From: JAFKFH01 sp017307375
GTDB taxonomy: Bacteria > Pseudomonadota > Alphaproteobacteria > Ferrovibrionales > Ferrovibrionaceae
Length of the DNA: 64,000 nucleotides
Direction: 5' to 3'
NCBI GenBank assembly: GCA_965229335.1
Contig: OZ245874.1
Coordinates: 620,001 to 684,000, forward strand
The notes under the pieces are model-generated. The model was not told the origin of the DNA. It saw only the letters and a list, made by a program, of their open reading frames with translations, and made no database searches. A program made the translations under genes and the position numbers. The first letter of the stretch is position 1, and the number at the start of each line of letters is the position of its first letter. Positions 33,216 through 40,713 of this stretch are shown one piece after another.

Positions 33216-33917
33216 ATGATCGCACGGCTGCGCACCCTGCTCGTCGGCTTCTGGCATGTCGTCAGCCGGCCGAGCGCCTATTTGCCGTTGGGCTTCCTGA
33301 CGCTCGGCGGCTTCGTCTGCGGCGTGGTGTTCTGGGGCGGGTTCAACACCGCGCTGGAGCTGACGAATACCGAGAAGTTCTGCATTTCCTGCCACGAGAT
33401 GCGCGACAACGTGTATCAGGAACTGACCCAGACCATCCATTTTTCCAATCGCTCCGGCGTGCGGGCCTCATGCCCCGATTGCCACGTGCCGCACAACTGG
33501 ACCGACAAGATCGCCCGCAAGATGCAGGCCTCCAAGGAGGTCTGGGGCAAGATCTTCGGTACCATTGCGACGCGGGAGAAGTTCCTGGGCATGCGGCTCG
33601 AACTGGCCAAGCACGAATGGGCGCGGCTGAAGGCCAACGATTCGCTGGAATGCCGCAACTGCCATTCGGCAGTCGCGATGGATTTCACCAAGCAGACGCG
33701 GCGCGCCGCCGACATCCACAGCCGCTTCCTGGTGACGCGCGAGAAGACCTGCATCGACTGCCACAAGGGCATCGCCCACCAGTTGCCCGACATGACCGGC
33801 ATCGAGCCGGGCTGGAAGGAGGCCCCGGAACTGCAGGGCCGGCAATCGTGGTTGCATGGCCATGGCGGCGCGGACCTGACGGCGATCCTGGCCGAGCTGC
33901 GGCCGTCCCTCGACTAA
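33216..33917 (+). CDS. napC: NapC, membrane tetrahaem cytochrome c
   Basis: 233 residues from the ATG at 33216. N-terminal membrane anchor (LPLGFLTLGGFVCGVVFWGGF) and four CxxCH haem sites: CISCH, CPDCH, CRNCH, CIDCH. NapC/NirT family quinol dehydrogenase feeding NapB. It completes napEDABC; no napF, napG or napH is present. Its last 4 bases overlap the convergent arfB gene. Confidence 0.95.
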   Translation: MIARLRTLLVGFWHVVSRPSAYLPLGFLTLGGFVCGVVFWGGFNTALELTNTEKFCISCHEMRDNVYQELTQTIHFSNRSGVRASCPDCHVPHNWTDKIARKMQASKEVWGKIFGTIATREKFLGMRLELAKHEWARLKANDSLECRNCHSAVAMDFTKQTRRAADIHSRFLVTREKTCIDCHKGIAHQLPDMTGIEPGWKEAPELQGRQSWLHGHGGADLTAILAELRPSLD

Positions 33918-34336
33918 TCGGCCGACGGCCGACCCTGGCGGCCGGCCTTGATCGACGACCGGCGCGACTTCGATTCGAGGCGGCGTTCCTTGGAGCCCTT
34001 GGTCGGACGGGTCGGGCGGCGCGCCTTCTGCCGCACGGTCGCGCTGCGGATCAGCTCGACCAGCCGGGCCAGCGCCTCGTCGCGGTTCATCCGCTGGCTG
34101 CGATGGCCGTCGGCGACGATGATGATCACCCCGTCCTTGGTCAGCCGGCTGCCGGCGAGCACGGCCAGCCTGGCGGCGACGTCTTCGGGCAGCGAGCGGG
34201 TATTGCGCAGGTCGAAGCGCAACTGCACGGCCGACGAGGTCGTGTTGACATGCTGGCCGCCGGGGCCCGATGCCCGGACGAACGATTCCTCGATTTCCCG
34301 TTCGTCGAGGCTGATCGATCGGGTGATCGGGATCAT
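33914..34336 (-). CDS. arfB: Alternative ribosome-rescue factor ArfB (peptidyl-tRNA hydrolase)
   Basis: 140 residues. The GGQ motif in ASGPGGQHVNTTSSAVQLRFD (about residues 22-42) hydrolyses peptidyl-tRNA. The basic C-terminal tail (RQKARRPTRPTKGSKERRLESKSRR), which inserts in the empty mRNA channel of stalled ribosomes, separates it from RF1/RF2. Same length as E. coli ArfB/YaeJ. Convergent with napC. Confidence 0.93.
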   Translation of the reverse strand: MIPITRSISLDEREIEESFVRASGPGGQHVNTTSSAVQLRFDLRNTRSLPEDVAARLAVLAGSRLTKDGVIIIVADGHRSQRMNRDEALARLVELIRSATVRQKARRPTRPTKGSKERRLESKSRRSSIKAGRQGRPSAD

Positions 34337-34438
34337 CCTGCTACCTCCATCGGCGGCATGTATACCAGGGCCAGATCGGTGTTGCCCATCCGTTCGTTGC
34401 GCCGCATCATGCGCCTCGTTCCTTGGAGGGTAATGGAA

Positions 34439-34939
34439 ATGAAGCGCGTATCCGCCTTGTTCATGATGGCTGTTCTGGCCGTCCTGTCCTGCCTGCCCGG
34501 CCTTGCGGAGGCCAAGACCATCAAGCTGACCGCGGCCAAGCCGGTCGCCACCGTGACGATCCCCGATTCGTGGAAGCCCGAAGAATACGACCTCGGCGTC
34601 GAGGCCCAGTCGCCTGACGACGAAGTCTATGTCGCCGTCGAAGTCTCGAGCGTCAAGGGCCTGGAGAACGCCGCCATCGAGGCGCTGAAGTTCTATCAGA
34701 AACAGGGCGTGACCCTGCAGGGCGATCCGGTCCAGTCCGAGCACAAGCTGAACGGCATGGACGTCGTCGACCTCGCCTGGAAGGGCCGCGACAAGGATGG
34801 CGAGGCCGAGGTCAGCCTGTCCTTCGTCGTCGTCAGCGAAAGCCGCATCCTGCTGCTCTACTACTGGGGCTCGCCCAAGGGCGGCGAGAAGCACCGCCAG
34901 GCGCTGTCCGGCATCCTGAACTCGATCAAGCGCCTCTGA
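34439..34939 (+). CDS. Exported protein of unknown function, DcrB/PsbP-like
   Basis: 166 residues from the ATG at 34439 (GGAGGG 8-9 bp before); an ATG two codons earlier is too close to it. Signal peptide MKRVSALFMMAVLAVLSCLPGLAEA. The mature 140 residues are alpha/beta with VTIPDSWKPEEY, ALKFYQKQGVTLQG, SFVVVSESRILLLYYWGSP and a C-terminal SGILNSIKRL. This pattern resembles PsbP/DcrB-like periplasmic folds; no catalytic motif. Followed by a bidirectional hairpin. Confidence 0.7.
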   Translation: MKRVSALFMMAVLAVLSCLPGLAEAKTIKLTAAKPVATVTIPDSWKPEEYDLGVEAQSPDDEVYVAVEVSSVKGLENAAIEALKFYQKQGVTLQGDPVQSEHKLNGMDVVDLAWKGRDKDGEAEVSLSFVVVSESRILLLYYWGSPKGGEKHRQALSGILNSIKRL

Positions 34940-34958
34940 CCGGCACCATCGGCACCGG

Positions 34959-34995
34959 AAAGAAGGAGGGCCGCCTCGGCAAAGGCGGCCCTTTT
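34959..34995. terminator. Bidirectional hairpin ending element B and the preceding plus-strand gene
   Basis: Perfect 8-bp stem GGGCCGCC/GGCGGCCC (34968-34975 with 34984-34991). On the plus strand TTTTCAGTTTT follows; on the minus strand TCCTTCTTT follows. So it can end both the exported-protein transcript and element B. Confidence 0.75.
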
Positions 34996-35124
34996 CAGTT
35001 TTCAGGGAATTCGAGGGGATCAGACGAGAAAATTCGGCGACGGCGGGGCGGTTCCGGGGGGAGGGGCCGGCCTGGGAGGAGGGGGAGGGGGAGATCCCAG
35101 GGCGGTGAACCGCGGCGCCGTCGT
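34959..35124 (-). ncRNA. Predicted small RNA, element B
   Basis: Predicted minus-strand transcript of about 166 nt. It begins with ACGACGGCGCC, shared with element A. It contains the C-rich segments TCTCCCCCTCCCCCTCCTCC and CCGGCCCCTCCCCCCGG, several CCUCC motifs complementary to ribosome-binding sites, then CGCCGTCGCCGAATTTTC and a GGGCCGCC terminator hairpin. No coding frame fits. Closest relative in the window is element A; their 5' and 3' ends align. Confidence 0.62.
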
Positions 35125-35130
35125 GAGGAG

Positions 35131-35173
35131 AAGATGGCATGGACCCGGCCTTCGATCTGTGGCCGCCGTCACA
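35131..35173 (-). promoter_or_regulatory. CRP-like promoter of element B
   Basis: Minus strand TGTGACGGCGGCCACA (35158-35173), 21 nt, then CATCTT (35131-35136). It lies 22 bp upstream of the plus-strand HAD gene, so a bound regulator could also affect that gene. Confidence 0.65.
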
Positions 35174-35194
35174 ACATTGCTCTAGAAAGCGGGG

Positions 35195-35923
35195 ATGACC
35201 GCTCTGCCCCGCGCCATCCTGTTCGATCTCGACGATACCATCATCTCGGCCTATTCCCGCCCCGACGCCGCCTGGCTGGTGGTGGTCGACGAATTCGCCG
35301 ACCGCCTGGCCCCGTTGCCGCCCCTCGCGGTGATGGAGGCGGTCATGACCGAATCGCGGATTTCCTGGGAGGATCCGGCCTGGCAGCAGCGTTGGCGCAT
35401 GCGCCTGAACGAGGCCCGGCGCGGCATCGTGATCGGGGCGTTCCGCCGCCTCGCCGCGGCCGGCCATGCGATCCCTTCGGACGAGGTGGCGGTGGCGCTG
35501 GCCGACCGCTATTCGGCCTACCGCCAGGAACAGATGCATCTTTTCCCCGGCGCCCACGCGGTGATCGACGGCTGGAAACAGCGCGGGGTCAAGCTCGCCC
35601 TGGTCACCAACGGCGCCGCCGAGGTCCAGCGGGCCAAGATCGCCCGCTTCGACCTCGCCCATCGCTTCGACCATATCCAGATCGAGGGCGAGCACGACTT
35701 CGGCAAGCCCGACGAACGCGCCTATCGCCACGCGCTGGCCGCGCTCGACGCCGATCCGGCCACGACCTGGATGGTCGGCGACAACCTGGAATGGGAAGTG
35801 GCCGCCCCCCAGCGCCTCGGCATCTTCGCGATCTGGCATGACGTGCTGGGCGAGGGCCTGCCGCCGGGATCGGCCATCCGCCCCGACCGGATCATCCGCT
35901 CGTTCGCCGAACTGATGCCGTAA
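35195..35923 (+). CDS. HAD-superfamily hydrolase (phosphatase)
   Basis: 242 residues. The four HAD motifs are in order: ILFDLDDTII (nucleophile Asp, about residue 11), LALVTNGAA, a Lys in FGKPDERAYRHAL, and TWMVGDNLEWEVAAPQRLG. A helical cap lies between motifs I and II, as in YjjG/haloacid dehalogenase-like phosphatases. Probably dephosphorylates a small metabolite. Monocistronic; its 5' region contains the CRP-like box of element B. Confidence 0.85.
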   Translation: MTALPRAILFDLDDTIISAYSRPDAAWLVVVDEFADRLAPLPPLAVMEAVMTESRISWEDPAWQQRWRMRLNEARRGIVIGAFRRLAAAGHAIPSDEVAVALADRYSAYRQEQMHLFPGAHAVIDGWKQRGVKLALVTNGAAEVQRAKIARFDLAHRFDHIQIEGEHDFGKPDERAYRHALAALDADPATTWMVGDNLEWEVAAPQRLGIFAIWHDVLGEGLPPGSAIRPDRIIRSFAELMP

Positions 35924-35987
35924 AAGTGCCTTCTGGCCGCCCTTGCCGATGATACTGTTGCTCCGGCAACAAAATCGGGAGCAAGCA

Positions 35988-36743
35988 ATGGATCTGCAGA
36001 TGCGCGGGCTGAAGGCCGCGGTGACCGGGGCGACCAAGGGTATCGGCCGGGCGATCGCCGACATGCTGGCGGAAGAGGGTGTCGACCTGGCGATCTGCGC
36101 CCGCAACGGTGTCCAGGTGCGCACCGCCGCCGCGGCCCTGCAGGGTCACGGCGTCAGCGTGATCGGTACCGAGCTCGACGTCGCCGACGCCGCGGCGCTG
36201 AAGGGCTGGATCGAGTCGGCCGCGGTCGAATTCGGCGGGCTCGACATCCTGGTCTGCAACGTCTCGGCGCTGGCGGTCGGCGATACGCCGGAAAGCTGGG
36301 AAAAGTCCTTTCGCGTCGACGTGATGCACACGGTCAACGCGGTGGCGGCGGCGATGCCCTATCTGGAAAAGTCGCGCTGCCCGTCGATCATCATCATCTC
36401 CAGCGTTTCCGGCTTCGAGGTCGATTTTGCCGCCGGTTCCTACGGCGCCTCCAAGGCGACGCTGATCCATTACGGCAAGGGGCTCAGCCAGCAGCTCGCG
36501 GCCAAGGGCATCCGGGTCAACGTGGTCTCGCCCGGCAACACCTATATCGAAGGCGGGATCTGGAACCAGATCGAGCAGGGCAACCCCGCGCTGTTCCAGC
36601 AGACGGTGGCGGCGAACCCGACCGGCAAGCTCGGCTCGGCGCGCGAGGTCGCCTATGGCGTGGTCTTCCTGGCCAGCCCGCTGGCCAGCCGGATTTCCGG
36701 CACCAACCTGATCATCGACGGCGCCCTGACCCGGGCGGTGTAA
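35988..36743 (+). CDS. Short-chain dehydrogenase/reductase
   Basis: 251 residues from the ATG at 35988, after GGGAGCAAGCA. Classical SDR: TGATKGIGRAIA cofactor loop (residues about 14-25), NVSAL in place of NAG, Ser in IISSVSGFEVDF, and the YGASK catalytic Tyr/Lys (about residue 155-159). NAD(P)-dependent oxidoreductase of unknown substrate. The formamidase-family gene starts 16 bp later, so they are one operon and may act on the same compound. Confidence 0.9.
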   Translation: MDLQMRGLKAAVTGATKGIGRAIADMLAEEGVDLAICARNGVQVRTAAAALQGHGVSVIGTELDVADAAALKGWIESAAVEFGGLDILVCNVSALAVGDTPESWEKSFRVDVMHTVNAVAAAMPYLEKSRCPSIIIISSVSGFEVDFAAGSYGASKATLIHYGKGLSQQLAAKGIRVNVVSPGNTYIEGGIWNQIEQGNPALFQQTVAANPTGKLGSAREVAYGVVFLASPLASRISGTNLIIDGALTRAV

Positions 36744-36758
36744 GGAGGCGGAGACCCC

Positions 36759-37715
36759 ATGGCCCACGACCACCACCACCATCACCACCACACCATCCAC
36801 AAGCAGCACGGCCATTACGGCTGGAACAACGCCTTCCCGCCGGTGCAGACCGTGGCACCCGGCCAGTCGGTGCTGTTCCAGACCCGCGATGCCTCCGACG
36901 GCCAGTTGCACGCGATGTCGACCGCGGCCGACGTGGCGCGCCTCGATTTCGGCCGCGTCAACCCGGTCACCGGCCCGATCCTGGTCGACGGGGCCGAGCC
37001 CGGCGACATCCTCAAGGTGACGATCCTGTCCTTCGCACCGTCGGGCTGGGGCTGGACCGGCATCATCCCGGGCTTCGGCCTGCTGGCAGACCAGTTCAAG
37101 GACGCGGCCTTCCATTCCTGGAGCTACGACCGCTCGGGCAAGGTGCCGGCGATGTACGGGCCGGGCGGAAGGGTGCCGCTGAAACCCTTCACCGGCACGA
37201 TCGGCGTGGCCCCGGCCGCGCCCGGCGACCATTCGATCGTGCCGCCGCGGCGGGTCGGCGGCAACATGGATGCCCGCGACATCGCCGAGGGCGTGCAGCT
37301 CTACCTGCCGGTCGAGGTGCCGGGCGCCCTGTTCTCGGTCGGCGACACCCATGCCGCCCAGGGCGACGGCGAGGTCTGCGGCACCGCGATCGAAAGCCCG
37401 ATCGACGTGGCGCTGAAATTCGAGGTGATCAAGGGCGAGCCGCTGCGCTTTCCCCGCTACGTCACCCCCGGCCCGGTCGCCAGCCATTTCGACGCCAAGG
37501 GGTACGAGGTCACGACGGGCATCGGCCCCGACCTGATGGAAGGCGCGCGCAACGCCTTGTCGGAAATGATCGAGCTGCTGGTGCGCCGGTGGGGCTACCG
37601 GCCCGAGGAAGCCTACATGCTGTGCAGCGTCTGCGCCGACCTGCGCATCTCCTCGATCGTCGACCAGCCGAACTGGGTGGTCTCGATGTATTTCCCGCGG
37701 GTGGTGGTCGAGTAG
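36759..37715 (+). CDS. Acetamidase/formamidase-family protein with native poly-His N-terminus
   Basis: 318 residues. FmdA/AmdA family: RVNPVTGPILVDGAEPGD, FTGTIGVAPAAPG, GGNMDARDIAEGVQLYLPVEVPGALFSVGD, and SVCADLRISSIVDQPNWVVSMYFP near the end. Members hydrolyse formamide or acetamide to ammonia and the acid. The N-terminus MAHDHHHHHHHTIHKQHGHYG carries seven consecutive His, coded by the genome, and could bind Ni or Zn. RBS AAGGAGGCGGAGACCCC precedes the ATG. Confidence 0.9.
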   Translation: MAHDHHHHHHHTIHKQHGHYGWNNAFPPVQTVAPGQSVLFQTRDASDGQLHAMSTAADVARLDFGRVNPVTGPILVDGAEPGDILKVTILSFAPSGWGWTGIIPGFGLLADQFKDAAFHSWSYDRSGKVPAMYGPGGRVPLKPFTGTIGVAPAAPGDHSIVPPRRVGGNMDARDIAEGVQLYLPVEVPGALFSVGDTHAAQGDGEVCGTAIESPIDVALKFEVIKGEPLRFPRYVTPGPVASHFDAKGYEVTTGIGPDLMEGARNALSEMIELLVRRWGYRPEEAYMLCSVCADLRISSIVDQPNWVVSMYFPRVVVE

Positions 37716-37720
37716 CTCAT

Positions 37721-37751
37721 AAAGAAAAGGGCCGCCTGTCGGGGGCGGCCC
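37721..37751 (-). terminator. Terminator hairpin of element A
   Basis: Perfect 8-bp stem GGGCCGCC/GGCGGCCC (37744-37751 with 37729-37736) with a 7-nt loop, followed on the minus strand by TTTTCTTT. The plus strand has no T-tract, so it serves the minus-strand transcript. Confidence 0.8.
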
Positions 37752-37890
37752 AAGGGGGAAATCAGGGAAAACTCGAGGGGAGAGGAACTAACCGACGGCG
37801 GACCAGGCGGGGCTCCGGGACTTGGCCGGAGGGAGGGAGGGGGCCTCCGGTGGGGGGAGGGGAGCCGCCGGACCCTGGCGCCGTCGTCGT
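37721..37890 (-). ncRNA. Predicted small RNA, element A
   Basis: Predicted minus-strand transcript of about 170 nt between the Nudix gene and the formamidase gene. It starts near ACGACGACGGCGCC and contains GGCTCCCCTCCCCCCACC and CCCCCTCCCTCCCTCCGG, strongly complementary to Shine-Dalgarno sequences, then CGCCGTCGG and a terminator with a real T-tract. Shares 5' sequence, C-rich loops and terminator stem with element B. Not coding. Confidence 0.65.
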
Positions 37891-37896
37891 GAGATC

Positions 37897-37939
37897 AACA
37901 TGCACCCAACCCGGCCCGCAATCTGTGTCGGCTGTCACA
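37897..37939 (-). promoter_or_regulatory. CRP-like promoter of element A
   Basis: Minus strand TGTGACAGCCGACACA (37924-37939), 21 nt, then CATGTT (37897-37902). The box starts 19 bp after the Nudix stop codon. Confidence 0.65.
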
Positions 37940-37958
37940 CTCCGATTAATTCTGCCGC

Positions 37959-38381
37959 TTATCTCAATACCGCGCGGATCAGCCGCAATGTTTCCGGCCA
38001 CAATGTCTCGGCCTCGAGTTCGGCCAGGCTGAACCAGCGCGCATCCATCGCGTCGTCGCCCGCCTGCGGCTCGCCGGCGACCCAGGTCGCGGCGAAATCG
38101 ACCAGCGTGTAGTGGTGCAGCACCCGGCCGTCGTCGTCGCGGGTGATCGAATCGACGACATCGGCGATCGGCCCCAGGGCGATCTCGATGCCGGTTTCCT
38201 CCAGCACCTCGCGCACGGCGGTTTCGCGCACGGTCTCGCCCAGTTCCTGCACGCCGCCCGGCAGGGACCATTGGCCCTGCCGGGGCGGCTTGCCGCGCCG
38301 GATCATCAGCACGCGGTCGCCCTTGGTCACGACCACCCCGACCCCGACCCAGGGCCGGGCGGGGTAGTCGCGGGTCGTCAC
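37959..38381 (-). CDS. Nudix hydrolase
   Basis: 140 residues from the GTG at 38381, which overlaps the stop of the upstream gene as GTGA; an ATG at 38408 lies inside that gene. The Nudix box GGVQELGETVRETAVREVLEETGIEI matches GX5EX7REUXEEXGU. The start WVGVGVVVTKGDRVLMIRRGKPPRQGQWSLPGG is typical of ADP-ribose/nucleoside-diphosphate pyrophosphatases. Coupled to a molybdenum hydroxylase subunit, perhaps as a housekeeping cofactor-repair enzyme; this is a guess. Confidence 0.9.
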   Translation of the reverse strand: MTTRDYPARPWVGVGVVVTKGDRVLMIRRGKPPRQGQWSLPGGVQELGETVRETAVREVLEETGIEIALGPIADVVDSITRDDDGRVLHHYTLVDFAATWVAGEPQAGDDAMDARWFSLAELEAETLWPETLRLIRAVLR

Positions 38382-40699
38382 GGGCGGGCGGCCTGGATCG
38401 CGTTCCACACCGCGATCGGCGTCGCCGGCATGTCGATGTGGTGGACGCCGAATTCGTCCAGCGCATCCTGCAGCGCGTTCATCACCGAGGGCGGTGCCCC
38501 GATGGCGCCGGCCTCGCCCGCGCCCTTGACGCCCAGCGGATTGGTCGTGCAGGGCACCGGGTGGAAGGTGACGTCGATATCCGGCAGGTCGGTGGCGCGC
38601 GGCATGCCGTAATCCATGAACGAGCCGGCGAGCAACTGGCCGTTCTCGTCATAGGCGGTGTGTTCCAGCAGCGCCTGGCCGATGCCCTGCGCCACCCCGC
38701 CATGGACCTGGCCGCCGGCGATCAGCGGGTTCAGCACCCGGCCCATGTCGTCGACGACGGTGTAGCCGACCACCTCGACCACGCCGGTCTCGGGGTCGAG
38801 CTCGATTTCCGCGACATGGCAGCCATTGGGGAAGGTATGGGCCTTGATGTCCCAGTTGGCGAAGGCGTCCAGCGCCGCCTTGACCGCGTCGTCGCCACCC
38901 TTCTGGCGCAGCGCCTCGGCCAGGGCCAGGATCTCGATCGACCGGTCGGTACCGCTGATCCGGAACTCGCCTTCCTTGAACTCGATGTCGGCGGCGGCGG
39001 CCTCCAGCACGTCGGCCGCGGCCTGGCGGCCCTTGTCGATGACGACGTCGGTCACCGCGAGGATGGCGCCGCCTTCGGAATAGAGCGACCGGGCGCCGCC
39101 GGTGCCGCCGCCGGTGGGGATCGCGTCGGAATCGCCCTGGACCACGCGCACGCGTTCGACCGGCACGCCGAGCTTCTCGACGACGAGCTGGGTATAGGCG
39201 GTCTCATGCCCCTGGCCGGTCGACTGGGTGCCGACCAGCACCTCGACCATGCCGTCGGCGGCGAACCTGATCTCGGCCCGCTCGACCGGGGCGCCGCCGG
39301 TCGCCTCGAGATACGAGGCAAGCCCGATGCCGCGGCGCTTGCCGCGGGCCAGCGCCTCCTGCTTGCGGGCGGCGATGCCGTGCCAGTGCGAGGCCTCGAC
39401 CGCGCGGGCCAGGATCGCCGGGAAGTCGCCGGAATCGTAGTTCTGGCCCAGCGCATTCCGATAGGGCATCTGGTCGGGCCGCACCATGTTGCGCCGGCGC
39501 AGCTCGATGCGGTCGATGCCCAGTTCACGCGCCGCCCGGTCGACCAGCCGCTCGACCAGATAGTTCGATTCCGGCCGTCCGGCGCCGCGATAGGCGTCGA
39601 CCCAGGTGGTGTTGGTGTAGACGCCGCGCACGTTCGCGTAGACCGCCTGGGTCTGATAGACCGACGGCAGCACCTTCGAGCCGGCCATCGTCGGGATGAA
39701 CGGGGCGAAGCCCGAGAGATAGGCACCCATCTCGGCCTCGGTGCGCACGCGCAGCGCCAGGAACTTGCCGTCGGCGTCGACCGCCAGTTCGGCATGGTTG
39801 CTCTGGGCGCGGCCGTGGGTGTCGGACAGGAACGATTCCGAGCGGTCGCCGGTCCACTTGACCGGCCGGCCGAGCTTGCGCGTCGCCCAGGTGCAGAGGA
39901 CGTATTCGGCGTAGACGAAGATCTTCATGCCGAAGCCGCCGCCGACATCGGTGGTGACGACGTGGAAGTTCTCGGCCGGTTCCTTGAAATGGACACCCGC
40001 GAGCTGGTTCTTCAGCCCGTGCACCCCTTGCGTGCCGGCATAGACGGTGAAGCGGCTGGTCGCGGCATCGTAGGACGCGTTGCAGGCGCGGCTTTCCATC
40101 GAGGCGACGACGATGCGGTTGTTGATCAGGTCGATCGAGACCACCTTGTCCGCCTTGGCGAACAACTCGTCGACCTTCGCCTTGTCGCCGGTCTCCCAGT
40201 CGAAGGCGATGTTGCCGGGGGCGTCGTCCCACACCAGCGAAGCGCCGTCGGCCAGCGCCGCCGGCATCGTGCCGACGGCAGGCAGGTCCGCATAGTCGAC
40301 CATGATCGCCTCGGCCGCGTCCCGCGCTTCCACCAGGCTCTCGGCCACGACGAAGGCGACCGGCTGGCCGGCGTAGCGCACGCGGTCGGCGGCCAGCAGC
40401 GGGTGCACGGCGTCATGCCGGCTCGACCCGTCGCGGTTCTTCATCGGCACATGGCAGGGCAGGCCGCCGATGCCGTCGGCCTCGACGTCGGCGGCGGTGT
40501 AGATCGCCAGCACGCCCGGCATGGCGCGCGCCGCTTCGGCGTCGATGCCGTTGATCCGGGCCGCCGCATGCGGCGAGCGCAGGACATAGGCGAAGGCCTG
40601 GCCGGGCAGGGTGATGTCGTCGGTATAGCGGCCCCGGCCGAGCAGCAGGCGGGGGTCTTCGACGCGTCGCAAGCCTTGGGCAGCACCGAACTTGGTCAT
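38378..40699 (-). CDS. Xanthine dehydrogenase-family molybdopterin-binding subunit (CoxL-like), orphan
   Basis: 773 residues, full length for the large subunit of molybdenum hydroxylases. RVEDPRLLLGRGRYTDDI start, VTTDVGGGFGMKIFVYAEYVL, AYRGAGRPESNYLVERLVD, GTQSTGQGHETAYTQLV, and GVKGAGEAGAIGAPPSVMNAL with the conserved catalytic Glu. The loop AYRGAGRPE lacks the Cys of carbon monoxide dehydrogenase, so it is not CoxL proper. No FeS or FAD subunit gene is adjacent; partners must be elsewhere. The gene lies 14 bp after a CoA transferase gene. Confidence 0.9.
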   Translation of the reverse strand: MTKFGAAQGLRRVEDPRLLLGRGRYTDDITLPGQAFAYVLRSPHAAARINGIDAEAARAMPGVLAIYTAADVEADGIGGLPCHVPMKNRDGSSRHDAVHPLLAADRVRYAGQPVAFVVAESLVEARDAAEAIMVDYADLPAVGTMPAALADGASLVWDDAPGNIAFDWETGDKAKVDELFAKADKVVSIDLINNRIVVASMESRACNASYDAATSRFTVYAGTQGVHGLKNQLAGVHFKEPAENFHVVTTDVGGGFGMKIFVYAEYVLCTWATRKLGRPVKWTGDRSESFLSDTHGRAQSNHAELAVDADGKFLALRVRTEAEMGAYLSGFAPFIPTMAGSKVLPSVYQTQAVYANVRGVYTNTTWVDAYRGAGRPESNYLVERLVDRAARELGIDRIELRRRNMVRPDQMPYRNALGQNYDSGDFPAILARAVEASHWHGIAARKQEALARGKRRGIGLASYLEATGGAPVERAEIRFAADGMVEVLVGTQSTGQGHETAYTQLVVEKLGVPVERVRVVQGDSDAIPTGGGTGGARSLYSEGGAILAVTDVVIDKGRQAAADVLEAAAADIEFKEGEFRISGTDRSIEILALAEALRQKGGDDAVKAALDAFANWDIKAHTFPNGCHVAEIELDPETGVVEVVGYTVVDDMGRVLNPLIAGGQVHGGVAQGIGQALLEHTAYDENGQLLAGSFMDYGMPRATDLPDIDVTFHPVPCTTNPLGVKGAGEAGAIGAPPSVMNALQDALDEFGVHHIDMPATPIAVWNAIQAARP

Positions 40700-40713
40700 C
40701 TCAAGTTTCTCCG

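Noticed and set aside
35000..35110. G-rich plus strand of the small-RNA elements as G-quadruplex or as coding sequence for short proteins.
   Set aside because: The G-runs are explained by C-rich loops of the minus-strand RNA; frames there lack starts with ribosome-binding sites.
38378..40699. Calling the molybdenum subunit carbon monoxide dehydrogenase CoxL.
   Set aside because: The diagnostic Cys of the CoxL active-site loop is replaced by Gly (AYRGAGRPE) and the coxM/coxS partners are absent.
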